This document shows, piece by piece, positions 12,388-24,308 of a DNA stretch of 64,000 nt; the stretch's first letter is position 1, and each line of letters opens with the position of its first letter. The position numbers were made by a program, and so were the translations under genes. The stretch is from Symbiodinium natans. Its lineage: Eukaryota; Sar; Dinophyceae; Suessiales; Symbiodiniaceae. The stretch spans positions 1,151,886 to 1,215,885 of the forward strand of contig CAJNDS010002412.1 in assembly GCA_905221605.1 (NCBI GenBank). Direction: 5' to 3'. The notes beneath the pieces were generated by a model. The model did no database searches, was not told the origin of the DNA, and saw nothing but the letters and a program-made list of their open reading frames with translations.

Positions 12388-12490
12388 CACACACACACAT
12401 ATGTATGTATGTATAATATATGTATATGCAGATCACAGAAATCAGTAAATGAAAGTATATATGTATCTATATATATATATACATATAGGT
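12388..12490. repeat. AC and TA microsatellite
   Basis: (AC)n, (TATG)n and (TA)n tracts in succession. Confidence 0.75.
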
Positions 12491-12695
12491 ACACGTGCAC
12501 ACGCACATGCATACACATGCCAGGTATAGCAGCTTAGAGCTCGGTTAGGACTTAAGACAGTTTGTGCTTGACACTCTTGAAGACAACGACTTAGTTGCTT
12601 CGCACTTTACCAGCGTCGCTTGATGTTGCGCCCGGGCCCCCCCGCGCAGATTCCGTGATTCATGACCTGCGCCTTCTTCATGGAGAACCTGAGTC

Positions 12696-12762
12696 AACAT
12701 GGTGTCTGGACTACGAGGTTTGCAGATCAACATGGTGTCTGGACGACGAGGTTTGCAGATTT
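12696..12762 (+). repeat. Two-copy 33-bp tandem repeat
   Basis: ACATGGTGTCTGGACTACGA plus GGTTTGCAGATC is followed by a copy with one visible internal substitution. It lies in a stretch without a convincing gene, although frames are open across it on both strands. Confidence 0.75.
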
Positions 12763-13653
12763 TTTGTTTCCACTCAGATTGCCTGTCAGAGAAAGCACCC
12801 AACTTTGCAAAATGCCTCGTACTTGTACTCTGCATCCTTCTCTTGCTCACCCTCTGTGCTCGGAGAGCATTCTGGTGTTGGTTATTGCTATCCCAAACCT
12901 CCCCCAAAACCCTAAACCCTAAACCCTAAACCCTAAACGGGTGGCCCCTGGGCTGCCTGGGAGTCCAGGGTTGCTTCTGTGATGGTACTCTCTTGGGTTT
13001 AGGTTCTAGGGTTTAGGTTTAGGGTTTAGGGTTTATAGGTTTAGGATTTAGGGGTTTAGGGTTTAGGGTGATTCCAGGCATTCCGAGAAACTCTTCTGCA
13101 TCAGACCCTTGGACAGGCACGCCGTTGTAGGTGGACAGGCAACCTCCCAATCAAGTCTGCAACATGCGGTGGTGAATTGTAGGTGCCTGAAGAACTAGAG
13201 GTGTTGTTGTTGTTGTTGTTGCTTTTTGTTTTTTTTTTTTTTGGGGGGGGGGGCGGGGCGGGGGGGTGCTTGTCGTGCAATTATTGATGATACAGGGGGG
13301 AATAAGGCAACACTACTTCGTAGGTTGGATTGAGTTCCGGATCTGGTAGCTTTGCTGAGAAGTCGCGTGTCGGGTTGCAAGTTTATTCAGCGGTTTAGGG
13401 TTAGGGTTTAGGGTTAGGTTGCACTGCGTCCAGCAAGAGCTGCCCCTTAAAGGAACCAACAACCTCGCAGAATGGTTCGATCTGCCACAATGATGGCAGC
13501 GCTTTGGAAAGACTGCTGCCCTTCTAGCCCGGCGCCAATCAGTTCACGAAGCCCTATAACCCCATCATGGCGGACCTTAAGCTTTTTGAGCCGAGAACCT
13601 AAACCCTAAACCCTGAGCATCCCTAAACCCTGAAGGTTCCCTGGGCATCCCTA

Positions 13654-13745
13654 TAAACCCTAAACCCTAAACCCTAAACCCTAAACCCTAAACCCTAAAC
13701 CCTAAACCCTAAACCCTAAACCCTAAACCCTAAACCCTAAACCCA
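13654..13745 (-). repeat. CCCTAAA interstitial telomere-type block
   Basis: About 13 perfect units. Confidence 0.9.
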
Positions 13746-13963
13746 ATTCTGCGCCTTCCCTTGCCAGGTTCAACACCGCGTCGATGACGTGCTCAGTCTC
13801 AGCTTCGAAGCTGTTGCTGCGGAAGTCCACGGTCTTCAGCCGGCCTGAGAAGGGATGAGGGTTTAGGGTTTAGGGTTTAGGGTTTGGGGTTTCTGCAGCA
13901 CCATCTCCAAAGAGCGAATATCGGGCGCCAACGTGAAACACAAGTCTGCACCGCAAGGTTTGG

Positions 13964-14100
13964 GGTTTAGGGTTTAGGGTTTAGGGTTTGGGGTTTAGGG
14001 TTTGGGGTTTGGGGTTTAGGGTTTGGGGTTTGGGGTTTAGGGTTTGGGGTTTAGGGTTTAGGGTTTGGGGTTTGGGGTTGGGGGTTTAGGGTTTAGGGGG
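13964..14100 (+). repeat. Mixed TTTAGGG/TTTGGGG block
   Basis: Alternating perfect TTTAGGG and TTTGGGG units. The A-to-G variant is phase-conserved, which suggests copying of a mixed template and not random mutation. Confidence 0.85.
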
Positions 14101-14294
14101 TATCTTTTAGGCCACCCGCCTAGCTGACCCCTCAAAGGAGACACACCGCAGGGAACAATCGAGGTAAAGGATGATGGTTTAGGGTTTAGGGTTTAGGGTT
14201 TAGGGTTTAGGGTTTAGGGTTTAGGGGGGTTGAGGGCCAAGCGACATGCGGGCATTGGGCCCGGTGGCCAGCAGATGCGAATAAGACCGAGCTC

Positions 14295-14326
<32 letters not shown>

Positions 14327-14756
14327 GTATTCTTTTTTTCCTCCTCCTTCTTTAGAGCCAAGTACCTAGCAAACCCTGTCAAGCCTTTAAGCCCCGCAAG
14401 GCCCTAACAAAAGAACTGGGAAGGCACACTCAAACAACACAGTTCTTCTGGGTGCAAATTGAAGCTGCGGCTGCTCTCCAGCGCGTAGACCAGCCTGATA
14501 CGGCCCACATGGCTACCCCTGCCTTGGGGACCAAACTTTGAACCCTGCCCCCAAACCCCAAACCCTAAATCCTAAAACCTGATAGGGATTCTAGTAGTAT
14601 AGGGGGGGATCGTAAACCCTAATAGGGATTCTTGTGGTATAGGGGGAGATGACTCCCCCAATTTTAGGGGCTCATGTGGCTCCACTTGCCATGCACAGCC
14701 CTGAGCATGAGCTCCGGGTTGGCATCGTGGCTTGGGGGTTTCGCCTCAAAATGCAA

Positions 14757-14876
14757 GTTAGGGTTTAGGGTTTAGGGTTTAGGGTTTAGGGTTTAGGGTT
14801 TAGGGTTTAGGGTTTAGGGTTTAGGGTTTAGGGTTTAGGGTTTAGGGTTTACGGTTTAGGGTTTAGGGTTTAGGGA
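14757..14876 (+). repeat. TTTAGGG interstitial telomere-type block
   Basis: About 17 units, nearly perfect. Confidence 0.9.
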
Positions 14877-15718
14877 GACTCTGTACTCGTGAGCCCCTGT
14901 ACCCTTTTGCATCAGCTCTACCCTAAGCCCTGAACCCTTGTCCCCCAAGACCCTAAACCCCCATAACAGCCCAAGCCCTGAACCACAAGAAGCCCCGAAC
15001 TCCTCAAAACAAACCCTAAAGGTCCATGTACCAAAATAGGGAATACTTGGGCCCTCAAATATTCAAGTACTTCCTATATAGGTCCCTAAACCCCTAAACC
15101 CTATAAAGCCTAAACACAAAACCCTAACCCTAAACCCTAAACCCTGAAGCCTAAACCCTAAACCCTAAACCCTAAACCCTAAACCCTAAACCCTACAAGA
15201 AACGCACTTCAGATGCCAGGCGGCAGCGGGGCCGTTGTGGACCGGTCGACGTAAGCCGCGGGCCGACTAAGGTCAAGGCTGTCAATGGTGCCCTCCTGGG
15301 ACGCGAAGCTTAGGGTTTAAGGCTAAGGTTTAGGGTTTAGGGTTTAGGGTTTAGGGTTTAGGGTTTAAGGTTGTTTTGTCACATGCATAGCTGATACCCA
15401 CGACGCGTTGCCATGGGTTTAGGGTTCCGGGTTGGACCTCCCAGAACCCTCAAGCCTAAAACCTTCCGCGGACCCTAAACCCGAAACCCTAAACCCTAAA
15501 CCCTAACTCCTAAACCCGTGTCCCCTCACCCTGAACCCCAAACCCGCGTGAAGCAGCGCCACCTCCATCTGCCGAAGGAAGAGCTGCAAGTTGGGAAGGG
15601 AGACCTGCAACTTGTCAAAGCTGTGTGGGGTTTTTGTTTTGGGGTTCAGTGTTTAGGGTTTAGGATTTAGGGCTTAGGGTTTAGGATTTAGGGTGGGTTT
15701 AGGGTTTAGGGTAGGGCT

Positions 15719-15808
15719 TACCTGGGACCTTTTTTACCTACAGTTTTATGGGTTATACCTACTAACTAAGGGTAGTGACTACTCATCTCTAGGTAAATAG
15801 AGTCCCAG
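15719..15808. repeat. Palindromic element, family B
   Basis: CCTGGGACCTTTTTTACCTA and AGGTAAATAGAGTCCCAG are inverted ends, with GGGTTATACCTACTAACTAA inside. It is one of the best-conserved copies. Confidence 0.7.
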
Positions 15809-16700
15809 ATAGGGTTTGGGGCTTCGGTCAGAGACGAAAGATGGGTTCAGGGCTGATCAGTTCAGGGGCTGCCGGGATTGTGGCAGTGGTTGATTGGCTG
15901 GTGGTGAGTGGTGCCAAGACCCCATCCAGTCTCACCGCACACGACCCAAAGCAGCTGACTTTTTTGGCTGGGGCCGCTCTTTCCCAAGCACTTTCAGATG
16001 TCTGGTCTTGACAACTTGCAATAATAACACCACAGCGTCCTCGATACTGGCGCCCATTGATTCTTTACACCCCACAACGGATTGACCATCTATGTCCCTG
16101 CTCAAACCCTCACTACCATCTACTTGGGCCCCAAAGTCCCTACATAAGAAGTGCGTCAAGGCCCAAATATTCTCGATTAGGTACATGGACCCTCAGGGGA
16201 GATTGCAGATAACTCTAAACCATCCCCTAAAACCCTAAACCCTGAACCTTTTTGAAGCGTGGACTGAGGAAAGACCAAACCCCTAAGACCCAGACCCTAA
16301 ACCCTAAACCCTAACCTAAACCCTAAACCCTAAACCCTAAACCCTAAACCCCCCAAAACCACCCAAAACCGCCTAAGACTTCTGCGCTTCAGGGAATCGA
16401 GTTCTTCAGCCTCCTCCAGGGGCGGGCAGCCACTGGCGCGCAGCTGCTGCAAACCTCAGTATAGCACAGCAGGGTTTAGGGTTTAGGGTTTAGGGTTTAG
16501 GGTTTAGGGTTTAGGGTTTAGGGTTTGGGGTTTGGGGCTTGGGGTTTGGGGTTTGGGGTTTGGGGTTTACGGGGAGTACTCGGGCCTTAACGTACTCCTG
16601 AGGGTCTTTGAAGCCCAAGTCCAAGTATGCAACAATACCCTTTGGGTACCTGAAGGTCCAACGTAGAGTCGGTATAGGGCTTTACTAAATCCTGAGGGGC

Positions 16701-16794
16701 TACCTGCAACTCTATTTACCTACAGATTCGAAGTGACTACCCTTAAAGGGTAGGTATAACCCATAAACCTGTAGGTAAAGAGGGTCCCAGGTAT
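16701..16794. repeat. Palindromic element, family B (reverse orientation)
   Basis: TACCTGCAACTCTATTTACC at the left and GTAGGTAAAGAGGGTCCCAG at the right. The inner TAGGTATAACCCATAAA is the complement of the interior of the copy at 15719. Confidence 0.7.
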
Positions 16795-17002
16795 AAACAG
16801 TGCGGCCGCTCCCATGGCCTAAACCCTACACCCTAAACCCTAAACCTTAATTAAACCCCTTTTGACCCTAAACCCTAGACCCTAGACCCTGGAGCCTAAA
16901 CCCCTCAACCGCCCCCCCGCATGCACCAGAGCTGCCCAGGTGCTGGCCACAAGATCCTTAACAATCTCCAAAGTGATGTTGGCTTTGACCTGTCATCTTC
17001 TC

Positions 17003-17125
17003 GGTAGCCCAGTAACCCTAAACCCTAAACCCTAAATCCTGAACCCTTTTTGGGGTTGGCTACTTTATTAAGGGAGCCCAGAACCTAAAATACAAAAAGA
17101 AGGCTAAAGGGCACCGCTCGGCTGT
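17003..17125. repeat. Family A element with embedded telomere repeats
   Basis: GGTAGCCCAGTAACC is followed directly by three CCCTAAA units where other copies have GGCTTAAAAAGGG-type sequence. The right part (AAGGGCACCGCTCGGCTGTC) then resembles the usual arm. Telomere units seem to have been inserted within or replaced part of the element. Confidence 0.55.
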
Positions 17126-17695
17126 CGTCTTCAGCTCTGGGAAGCAACCTGTATGGGCCATGATACCCTCTAAACCCCTTAAGAAGTCCCTTTTATAAGC
17201 CTGGTTAGGGGGATTATATATATATATATATATATATACCGAAATTAGGGTGCCTCATTGGGGTCCTTATTTTGAGGGAATCCTGCTATTTGGGGGTCTA
17301 TGTTAGGGGTCCCTTTTTGTCGTGACTCCCATCAAGCCTGCTAGCCCATGCTGTAAGGCCAGTTTGGGGCCCCTTCAGACCCGCCTCTGCTCCCTGGCCC
17401 GAAGACCCTAAACTCTAATTCTAAACTCTAACCCTCACACGTGAAGGCCCGGCCGAGGAGAGGTCGAGTCGTCTCAGGTGCTGGTTCCTTTTTGTGGGTT
17501 TGGGGTTTAGGGTTTAGAGGGTTGAGGGCTTTTTAGGGGACTTAAGTCGCTTTGGGGGCTTGCAGGGGGGCTTGCGGGGCTTGCAGGGGAGGCTGAGGGT
17601 TCAGGGGCTTGGAGGGCTTAGGGGGCTTTTGGGGGTTTGGGGGGCTTAGGGTGCAGAGAGACTGTGACCACTACAGTTGTCATCCCCCCACTTCC

Positions 17696-17790
17696 TAAAC
17701 CCTAAACCCTAAACCCTAAACCCTAAACCCTAAACCCTAAACCCTAAACCCTAAACCTAAACCCTAAACCCTAAACCCTAAACCCTATTC
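17696..17790 (-). repeat. CCCTAAA interstitial telomere-type block
   Basis: About 13 units with one CCTAAA slip. Confidence 0.9.
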
Positions 17791-18059
17791 CCAAAACTAC
17801 AAGGAACTGCCGGACAAGGTCCTCCGGACGAGGAGGCACAACAGCAGGACCTCGCAGCATGCAACGCCAAGACCACACTAGGGATGAGGATTTGCGGTTT
17901 AAGACCCCTAAACCCTAAACCCTAAACCCTAAACCCTAAACCCTAAACCCTAAACCCTAAGAATGAAACAGAACACAAGACGGAACTTTGGCCCACATGA
18001 ACAGTACGGAGCTCTGGGGGGTGGTTTAGGGCTTCGAAAGCTCGTAGCAAGGCAGATCA

Positions 18060-18195
18060 GGGGTTGAGGGGTTGAGGGGTTTAGGGGGTTGGGGGTTGAG
18101 GGGTTAAGGGGTTCAGGGGTTGAGGGGTTGATTCAGGGGTTGAGGGGTTGAGGGGTTCAGGGGTTGAGGGGTTCAGGGGTTGAGGGGGTTTAGTG
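18060..18195 (+). repeat. GGGGTTGA/GGGGTTCA octamer array
   Basis: Tandem GGGGTTGA and GGGGTTCA units, different from the telomere heptamer but of similar G-rich type. Confidence 0.8.
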
Positions 18196-18306
18196 TTCAG
18201 GGGACAGACATGACTAGAGAGAGCGATCAGCTTTGCACTTTCTGAGGGCATTCTGTCCTATAACGCTGAGTAGCGAAAGGAGAAAGCCCAAATCTTCAGA
18301 CACCTG

Positions 18307-18395
18307 ACCTGGGACCCTCTTTACCTACGTTTTATGGGCTATACCTACTAGTTAAGGGTAGTTACTACGAATCTGTACGTAAATGGTGTCCCAGG
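18307..18395. repeat. Palindromic element, family B
   Basis: ACCTGGGACCCTCTTTACCT and TACGTAAATGGTGTCCCAGG ends, with GGGCTATACCTACTAGTTAA inside. Confidence 0.7.
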
Positions 18396-19297
18396 GAATC
18401 CCAGGTCACACTCCAGTTAAGCACTCGATCTGCCACAACCTTTACCACCTGAGCCCCAAAATAAGAGCTCTTGAGCTCTCCATGCGCCATAATCAGCCCC
18501 CTAAACCCTAAACCCTAAACCCTAAACTCTAAACCCTAAACCCTAAACCCGAAACCCTAAACCGCACAAACTTGGGTGGCCCTTTAAACCATGTGAGAAG
18601 CTCCGAAATGAAATCCTCGACTCTTAGAGCCACCCAGCGAAAATCTGTACCTCAAGGACCCAGGTACCTAGAAACTTGAAACGCTAGACCAGGGTTTAGG
18701 GTTTAGGGTTTAAGGTTTAGGGTTTAGGGTAAAAGAAATCGGAGTGTACAGAGATCCTCAGTCAGACAAGATGCCTCCATAGCGAGGAAAGAGCTCTCGG
18801 CCTTTTAAGGTTCGGGTTTCTGCGTTAGGGTTTAAGCCTTCACAAACACCCATTTGAAGAATCGTGGAGATTTAGAGTACATTCCACCCAGCAGGGCCGG
18901 CGTTAAACCACTTTAACATGCGATGTGTCGTTTCCATGGATGGTTTCGAACGCGCCCCCCCCCCCCCCCCCCCCCCCTCCCCTTTGCAGGGTGTTTGGGG
19001 AGTGGGGTCTAGGTTCAGAGGATTCAGTGCTTCAAGTTGGGTGGAAAGCATGGTGCCCAACCCCATGCACCCATGTACGAAGATAGGAGATACTTAGAGC
19101 ACAAAAAGCGTATTATATCAACTCCTCCACCCCTCCCTCCCTCTCTATTTAAATTTCTCTCTCTATCTATCTCTCTCTCTCTCTCTCCCTCTCCCTGGTG
19201 GCCCTAAGATAATCCTATGGCGGGGAGCGGTAAAAGGGGGGCACTTCTCCAGTTTGTCAACTACCCAACTCCAGGATGGCCCTGACCCTCTGAAACA

Positions 19298-19432
19298 TGT
19301 GCCTACATAGTGTCCTCTTATCTAAACCCAAATAAGCAGAATATAGGCCCTCTGAAAAATATTCCTACATGTTGTCCTCTTCTATAAACCCAAATAAGGA
19401 AAATATAAAATGCCCCAAAAGGCCTACCTAGC
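19298..19432 (+). repeat. Dispersed unit, two tandem parts
   Basis: CCTCTGAAAAATATTCCTAC ... CCAAATAAGGAAAATATAAA is present twice in part here and in diverged form at about 4130-4240. No coding capacity is seen. Confidence 0.55.
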
Positions 19433-19939
19433 AACACTCTGACACTTCTGCACTTCGTGACGCAAATCGAAATCTGAGTGAGGCTTCGAAAGGCACAGCG
19501 CGCAAACCCCAAGACGAGAGCTTAGCATTCAAGAATGAGACGCCGACCCTGCTAATTGACCACCGACACATGGAGCTTCAGGGTACGTATAACCCAATAA
19601 TACGTGTAGTTATAACCCACTTATAAGCCCCTTAAGTACCCTAATAGGGTTATACTTGGGTTGTTAAACCCTTGCGTTTCTAAACAACTGACGGCGGATG
19701 ATACAGCTGCTTCTCTTTACACCTCCTCCTTGGCTTCCTGCAAATAGGAATTGGGCTTCGGGTTTCTAGCCCCAAACCCTAAACCCTAAACCCCAAACCC
19801 CAAACCCTAAACCCCATGCCCTAAACCCTAAACCCCTAGGCTTTGAGGTGTAGGGTTTCGAAGGTCAGCTCTGTGCCCTTTTCGCGGCCTTGATCTCCTC
19901 AGACGACAGGAGCTCCTGCGAAGTCGACGTGCGCTATCG

Positions 19940-20030
19940 TTAGGGTTTAGGGTTTAGGGTTTAGGGTTTAGGGTTTAGGGTTTAGGGTTTAGGGTTTAGG
20001 GTTTAGGAGGGTTTAGGGTTTCTGCTGCAT
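19940..20030 (+). repeat. TTTAGGG interstitial telomere-type block
   Basis: About 11 units ending in a slightly altered copy. Confidence 0.88.
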
Positions 20031-21979
20031 GATCTGAGGGATTTAGGGTGTAGGGTGACCCAAGAGTAGCCTAGAATCAAAAAACGGGGGCCTTTTTTGC
20101 TTTTAAAGGGCTTCTCTCAGGGAACCTGAATCTAAGCCCTAAACCCTAAACTCTAAACCCTAAACCCTAAACCCTAAACCCTAAACCTAAAAAAAGGAAT
20201 AAGGGCCGACTCTGGGTCCTAGGCATCCCTGCAACCCCAAAACCAAGAACCGCTTTTACTTGCGTCCTTGGGGTTTAGGGTTTAGGGTTTAGGGTTTAGG
20301 GTTTAGGGTTTCGGGTTTAGGGTTTAGGGTTTAGCAGACAAGACACTAACCCCTCAACCAAGGAATAGCATGAGCCTAGATGGGCTAAGGCTTGCGCTCA
20401 AGGCGTTTAGGGTTTTGTGGGTTAAGGTTGAGGGATTCCCAGGAAAAGTCACTCCGCCCCATGTTCTTTAGGGTTTAGGGTTTAGGGTTTAGGGTTCTTT
20501 ACCCCGAGAAGCCGACTCCCAAATCTACTCGGATGTAGGGTTCATGGGTTGATTCAGGGGGCGCGGGCCTTTATGATCTAACTTATTTATTGTCTAGACC
20601 CGGGAGTAATCTAGAAATGAAAAGGGTGCCCGTTTTGCTTTGGAGGGGATTATGAGGGACACCCCAACCCTAAAAAAAGGAAATAAGGGCCTATTCCCGG
20701 TCCAAGTCCTTGTGTACATGCGTATGCATGCCGGATGACGAATCGTTGATCCGAACCCTAAACCCTAAACCCCAAACCCTAAACCCTAATTTAGGGAGCC
20801 GTGGCATGAGAGTCTATTTTACGGGGCTTGTCTGGAGGGCGTAGGTTCCCTAAACCCTACCTGGGGACTCCATCTTCCCTACTCTTTTGGGGGGCTTTTG
20901 CCCTCATATTTCGAGGCTTCTGGCCTGCGAATTTGTGGCTTTGCGAGTCACACGTAAACCCTAAACCTGACTCCTTTTCCGTCCGCGCCATGATGGTACA
21001 GAACTCACGTCTCGTTGCGTTGAGTCCATGTTTGCGATGTACTTGCGCAGGAGCTGCGCTTCAACCTTGCCTCAAAAAAAAACCAGGGTGCCCAGTGACA
21101 TAGGAATACGGAAGGCCTTTTTTTCTGATGAAAAAAATAGGATGGCCCTTGAACGACTACCGAGTAAAGAAGAGGCTAGTCAACGAATGCTCTGGACCAA
21201 GGGCAGGAACGGGCTTCGACTGGGCGTCCGAGACAAGTGAACCCTCTGGGCCTTGCATGTGTTCAGATGACTCGGCCAAAGAAAAAAAGCTCTGACAAGT
21301 TCACGCCACATCGTAGGTCATCGCTTCCGCCTTTGCTCTTGGTGATCCTCTGACTGCACTCCCTAAAACCCTAATTAAACCCTAAACTCTAAACCCTAAA
21401 CCCTAAACTCTAAACCCTAAACCCTAAACCCCAAACCCCAAACCCTAAACCCAGACAGTAAGATTCCGAAGCCCCACCGGTCGTAAGTTCCTCAAGACCT
21501 TGAGAGTCTAACACTTCGCTAAACCCCGGACCCTAGACCCTAACTAATGGTCTCTAAGGAATTGTAGAGGATGAAGGGTTGAGGGTTTAGGGTTTGGGGC
21601 TGAACTCTGGAGCCTTCTACTGTTGAACGCTGACTCTCTCATAACCACAGCTCCTTTAATCTTATGTCTCGGTGATGTGTAGGGGTTAGGGTTTACGGTT
21701 TAGGGTTTAGGGTTTATACGGTTTATAGGGCCTTCTCTGAATAAGTTGTATGGCCGGGGGAAGCGTTGAGCTTTGTGCGTGATATTCTCCTCCAGATTCG
21801 TCTGTACATGATGGCAGTGTGCACTTGGCGGGGTGAGAAGCGCATAAAACACAGTGTTTGGGGACCAAATGAACCTTCAAGGGGTCTATGGCTCAGATTA
21901 CCGTATCAGGGATTCTAGTTGCAAAAGGGTATAGTGACTTCCTCAAATTTAGGCGTCAGGTGGTCCCCAGGAAAAGCTC

Positions 21980-22108
21980 GTTGGGAAGCTACATGGTCCC
22001 TTAGTAAAGTATGGGCCCTTAAAGGGGGCGCCCTTATATACCCCTTATGTACCCTGTACAACCCACGGGCCCATACGTCAGAACCCTTTGAAAGGAGGTA
22101 CTGCCCTT
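21980..22108. repeat. Palindromic element, family D
   Basis: AAGCTACATGGTCCC at the left, GTACTGCCCTTAGCC at the right, with GGGCCCATACGTCAGAACCC inside, as in the copies at 4951 and 23821. Confidence 0.6.
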
Positions 22109-23128
22109 AGCCAGGCACAAGCAACCGCAGCATACATGCGGGAACGAGGCCTTGTTCCAAGGTGCCCCATAGGGCCACGACCAATGGAAGTCGTAGTAGG
22201 AAACTTTGGTTCCGTAGATCCCCCCAAGATTTTCCCCTTTAGGGGGGATATTTAGAGAAATCGGGGAGTTGAACTAGCTGTGGGACCAAGTACTGTCTAG
22301 CGCGGAACGGTGTACCCAACGGCCGGGCGATGAAATCGAAGGCAAAAGAGGAACGGGCAGCATGAGGGCTGACTGGCTCGATTGCCTGTGAGAAACCCTA
22401 GTCCCAACTTCTAAACCCTTCAAGCTGGGTGCAAAAAAGAGTATAGCTTTCGCTTCACGAAGTCGATGCTGGTCAGGGAACTGCTGCTTGCAGAGTCCTT
22501 GCGGGATTGCGACCCCATGCCGCCCTAAACCCTAAACCCTAAACCCAAAACCCTAAACCCTAAACCTTAGACCCTAAACCCTCCCGAAAAACACTTTCCT
22601 CGTGATGGCTTCAAATGTCATGACATCCTCTGAGAAAACAAGAACCCCACAGTTGGGGTCATGTACCCTATGCTACCATAATTCCCAGCCTAAACTCTAA
22701 ACCCTAAACCCTAAACCGTGGCACGAACCCTAAACCCTTTCGGGTTCCTTTGGTCCGCAAGGCCGGACACTAACTCCTGAGCCCTAAACCCTGTACAACC
22801 CAAGCACCAAACACAACCTGGCCATCAGACTACGCTTGGGTTTAGGGTTTAGGGTTTAGGGCAACTCCAAATCCTTACTTAGGGTTTATAGAGTTCAGGG
22901 TGCCATCTTTCAGGCCGAGGCAGGTAGCCCATGAACCGCCGAAATAGACTGATGCAACACCCTGGACACCCAAATGCTACATACCCCCGAATGCGCACCC
23001 TAAATCCCGAACCCCTGCAAACCCTAAGCCCTAAATCCCAAACCCTCAAGCCCCGAATGGAAAACCCCAAGCGAAACACGCGCGGCCTTGTCGCTGCATG
23101 CATCCTCTGGATCGATTGAGGCTTTAGG

Positions 23129-23221
23129 GTTGGGATGCTCCCCCTTATACTCAATAGGGAGCATCGTACCCATGATAATGCCTACTAAGGACTGTGGGAA
23201 CAAGGGGGGAACATCCCAAGC
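23129..23221. repeat. Palindromic element, family C
   Basis: Ends GTTGGGATGCTCCCCCTTAT and GGGGGGAACATCCCAAGC are inverted. Other copies are at 23641, 36618, 63575 and 63779. Confidence 0.7.
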
Positions 23222-23517
23222 TTTAGGGTACAAGGCCAGGCCTTGGGCCTTGGGGGTTTTAGGGCTTGGGGTTTTTTGCCACCCGCATAGGGTTTAGGGT
23301 ATGGAGTTTTTTTCCCCTTATACTATCCGTCCTTAGTAGGGATTGTAGTACCCCCTATGATAATCCCTGTTCAGGACTGTTACCAAGGTATGGAGTGGTT
23401 TAGGGAAGGATGCTGGGAGTGGCTTTCAGGGCACACAGGTCGGTCTCTAAGCATAGGATCCATCTCATGCAGGGTAGCAGCAAATGATGGATGACAGGCG
23501 CTTTCAGGTCTACAAGT

Positions 23518-23604
23518 ACCTGGGACTGTATTTACTACCGATTAGTAGTAACTACCTTTAGCTAGTAGGTATAACCCATGAAACTGTAGGTAAAGGGTGC
23601 CATC
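23518..23604. repeat. Palindromic element, family B
   Basis: ACCTGGGACTGTATTTACTA at the left and CTGTAGGTAAAGGGTGCCAT at the right, with TAGTAGGTATAACCCATGAA inside. Confidence 0.65.
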
Positions 23605-23640
23605 GCACCCCCAGAGCTCACCGAGCACCATGGGAGCATT

Positions 23641-23722
23641 TTGGGATGTTCCCCCTTATAGTACCCCTAGTCCCAAGTAAGGACTCTAAGTGTAAGACAT
23701 AGTATACGGGGGAGCATTCCAA
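23641..23722. repeat. Palindromic element, family C
   Basis: TTGGGATGTTCCCCCTTATA and ATACGGGGGAGCATTCCAA as inverted ends, around an imperfect CTAGTCCC/GGACTCTA core. Confidence 0.7.
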
Positions 23723-23820
23723 ATGGATGCATTCCAAGAGCACGACAGCTCTCCACAGACGCAACAGAACAAAGAACATACACCACTGACGGGTCAGAGG
23801 TTCACAGCCGGGGGGTCCAG

Positions 23821-23953
23821 TCTAAGGGTAGTTACATGGTCCACCTTTATATACCCCTTATTAACCCTTTACAATACCCTATACCAATTAAGGGCCCATA
23901 CATCAGAAACCTTGAAGGAGGGACCACAGTAAGGGCACAGGTAACTACCCTAA
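23821..23953. repeat. Palindromic element, family D
   Basis: TCTAAGGGTAGTTACATGG and GTAACTACCCTAAGA inverted ends, interior GGGCCCATACATCAGAA. Confidence 0.68.
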
Positions 23954-24218
23954 GAGTCTTAGGCCGGAGCCAACTTACATCCGGCCTGGGAGTCGGTCGG
24001 CTGTGACTTGCAGCCGGCGAAAGCTGGATGAGACGAGTCAGGAAACAAAAAGCGATGACAAACCCAAACTCCAAACCCCAAACCCTAAACCATAAACTCT
24101 AAACCCTAAACCCTAAACGAAGTCCAAAATTTTGACACGACGGCGAGCGCGGCCAGGGGAGCGCCTAGGCCAGACGCGATTGTGACAAATGCGACCCAGC
24201 ACTTTTTTTTTGGTCTGG

Positions 24219-24308
24219 CTGGTTCTTTGTAGGGAATGAGGGAATGAGGGCCCTATATTTTCCCTTTAAGGGATTTTGTAGGGCCCTCCATTCCCTGCTA
24301 AGAACCAG
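24219..24308. repeat. Palindromic element, family E
   Basis: CTGGTTCTTTGTAGGGAATG and CATTCCCTGCTAAGAACCAG are complementary ends, with GGGCCCTATA and TAGGGCCC inside. Confidence 0.72.

Larger units (their letters stand above)
9761..12545. other. Gene-poor DNA with many telomere-type blocks
   Basis: Blocks in alternating orientation at 10254-10388 (+), 10470-10495 (+), 11090-11165 (-), 11215-11287 (-) and 11415-11468 (-). A family F copy lies at 11848-11948, and an AC/TATG/TA microsatellite at about 12388-12490. No gene is supported. Confidence 0.5.
12763..17002. other. Gene-poor DNA dominated by telomere-type blocks
   Basis: Blocks at 13654-13745 (-), 13860-13890 (+), 13964-14100 (+, with TTTGGGG variants), 14173-14227 (+), 14757-14876 (+), 15120-15196 (-), 15320-15370 (+), 16300-16352 (-) and 16469-16570 (+). 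A (TTG)n/T/G tract lies at 13203-13266, a TA microsatellite at 14295-14330, and palindromic elements of families B, F and G. No gene is supported. Confidence 0.5.
17126..22860. other. Gene-poor repeat DNA
   Basis: A TA microsatellite (17213-17239), telomere blocks (17696-17790 -, 17906-17962 -, 18500-18562 -, 18690-18732 +, 19940-20030 +, 20140-20188 -, 20273-20335 +, 21380-21450 -), a TTGAGGGG/TTCAGGGG array (18060-18195), a C homopolymer (about 18955-18977), a CT microsatellite (19135-19195), family A-like copies (20065-20225, 20595-20705) and a family D copy (21980-22108). Frames near 20828-21240 are short and unsupported. Confidence 0.5.
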
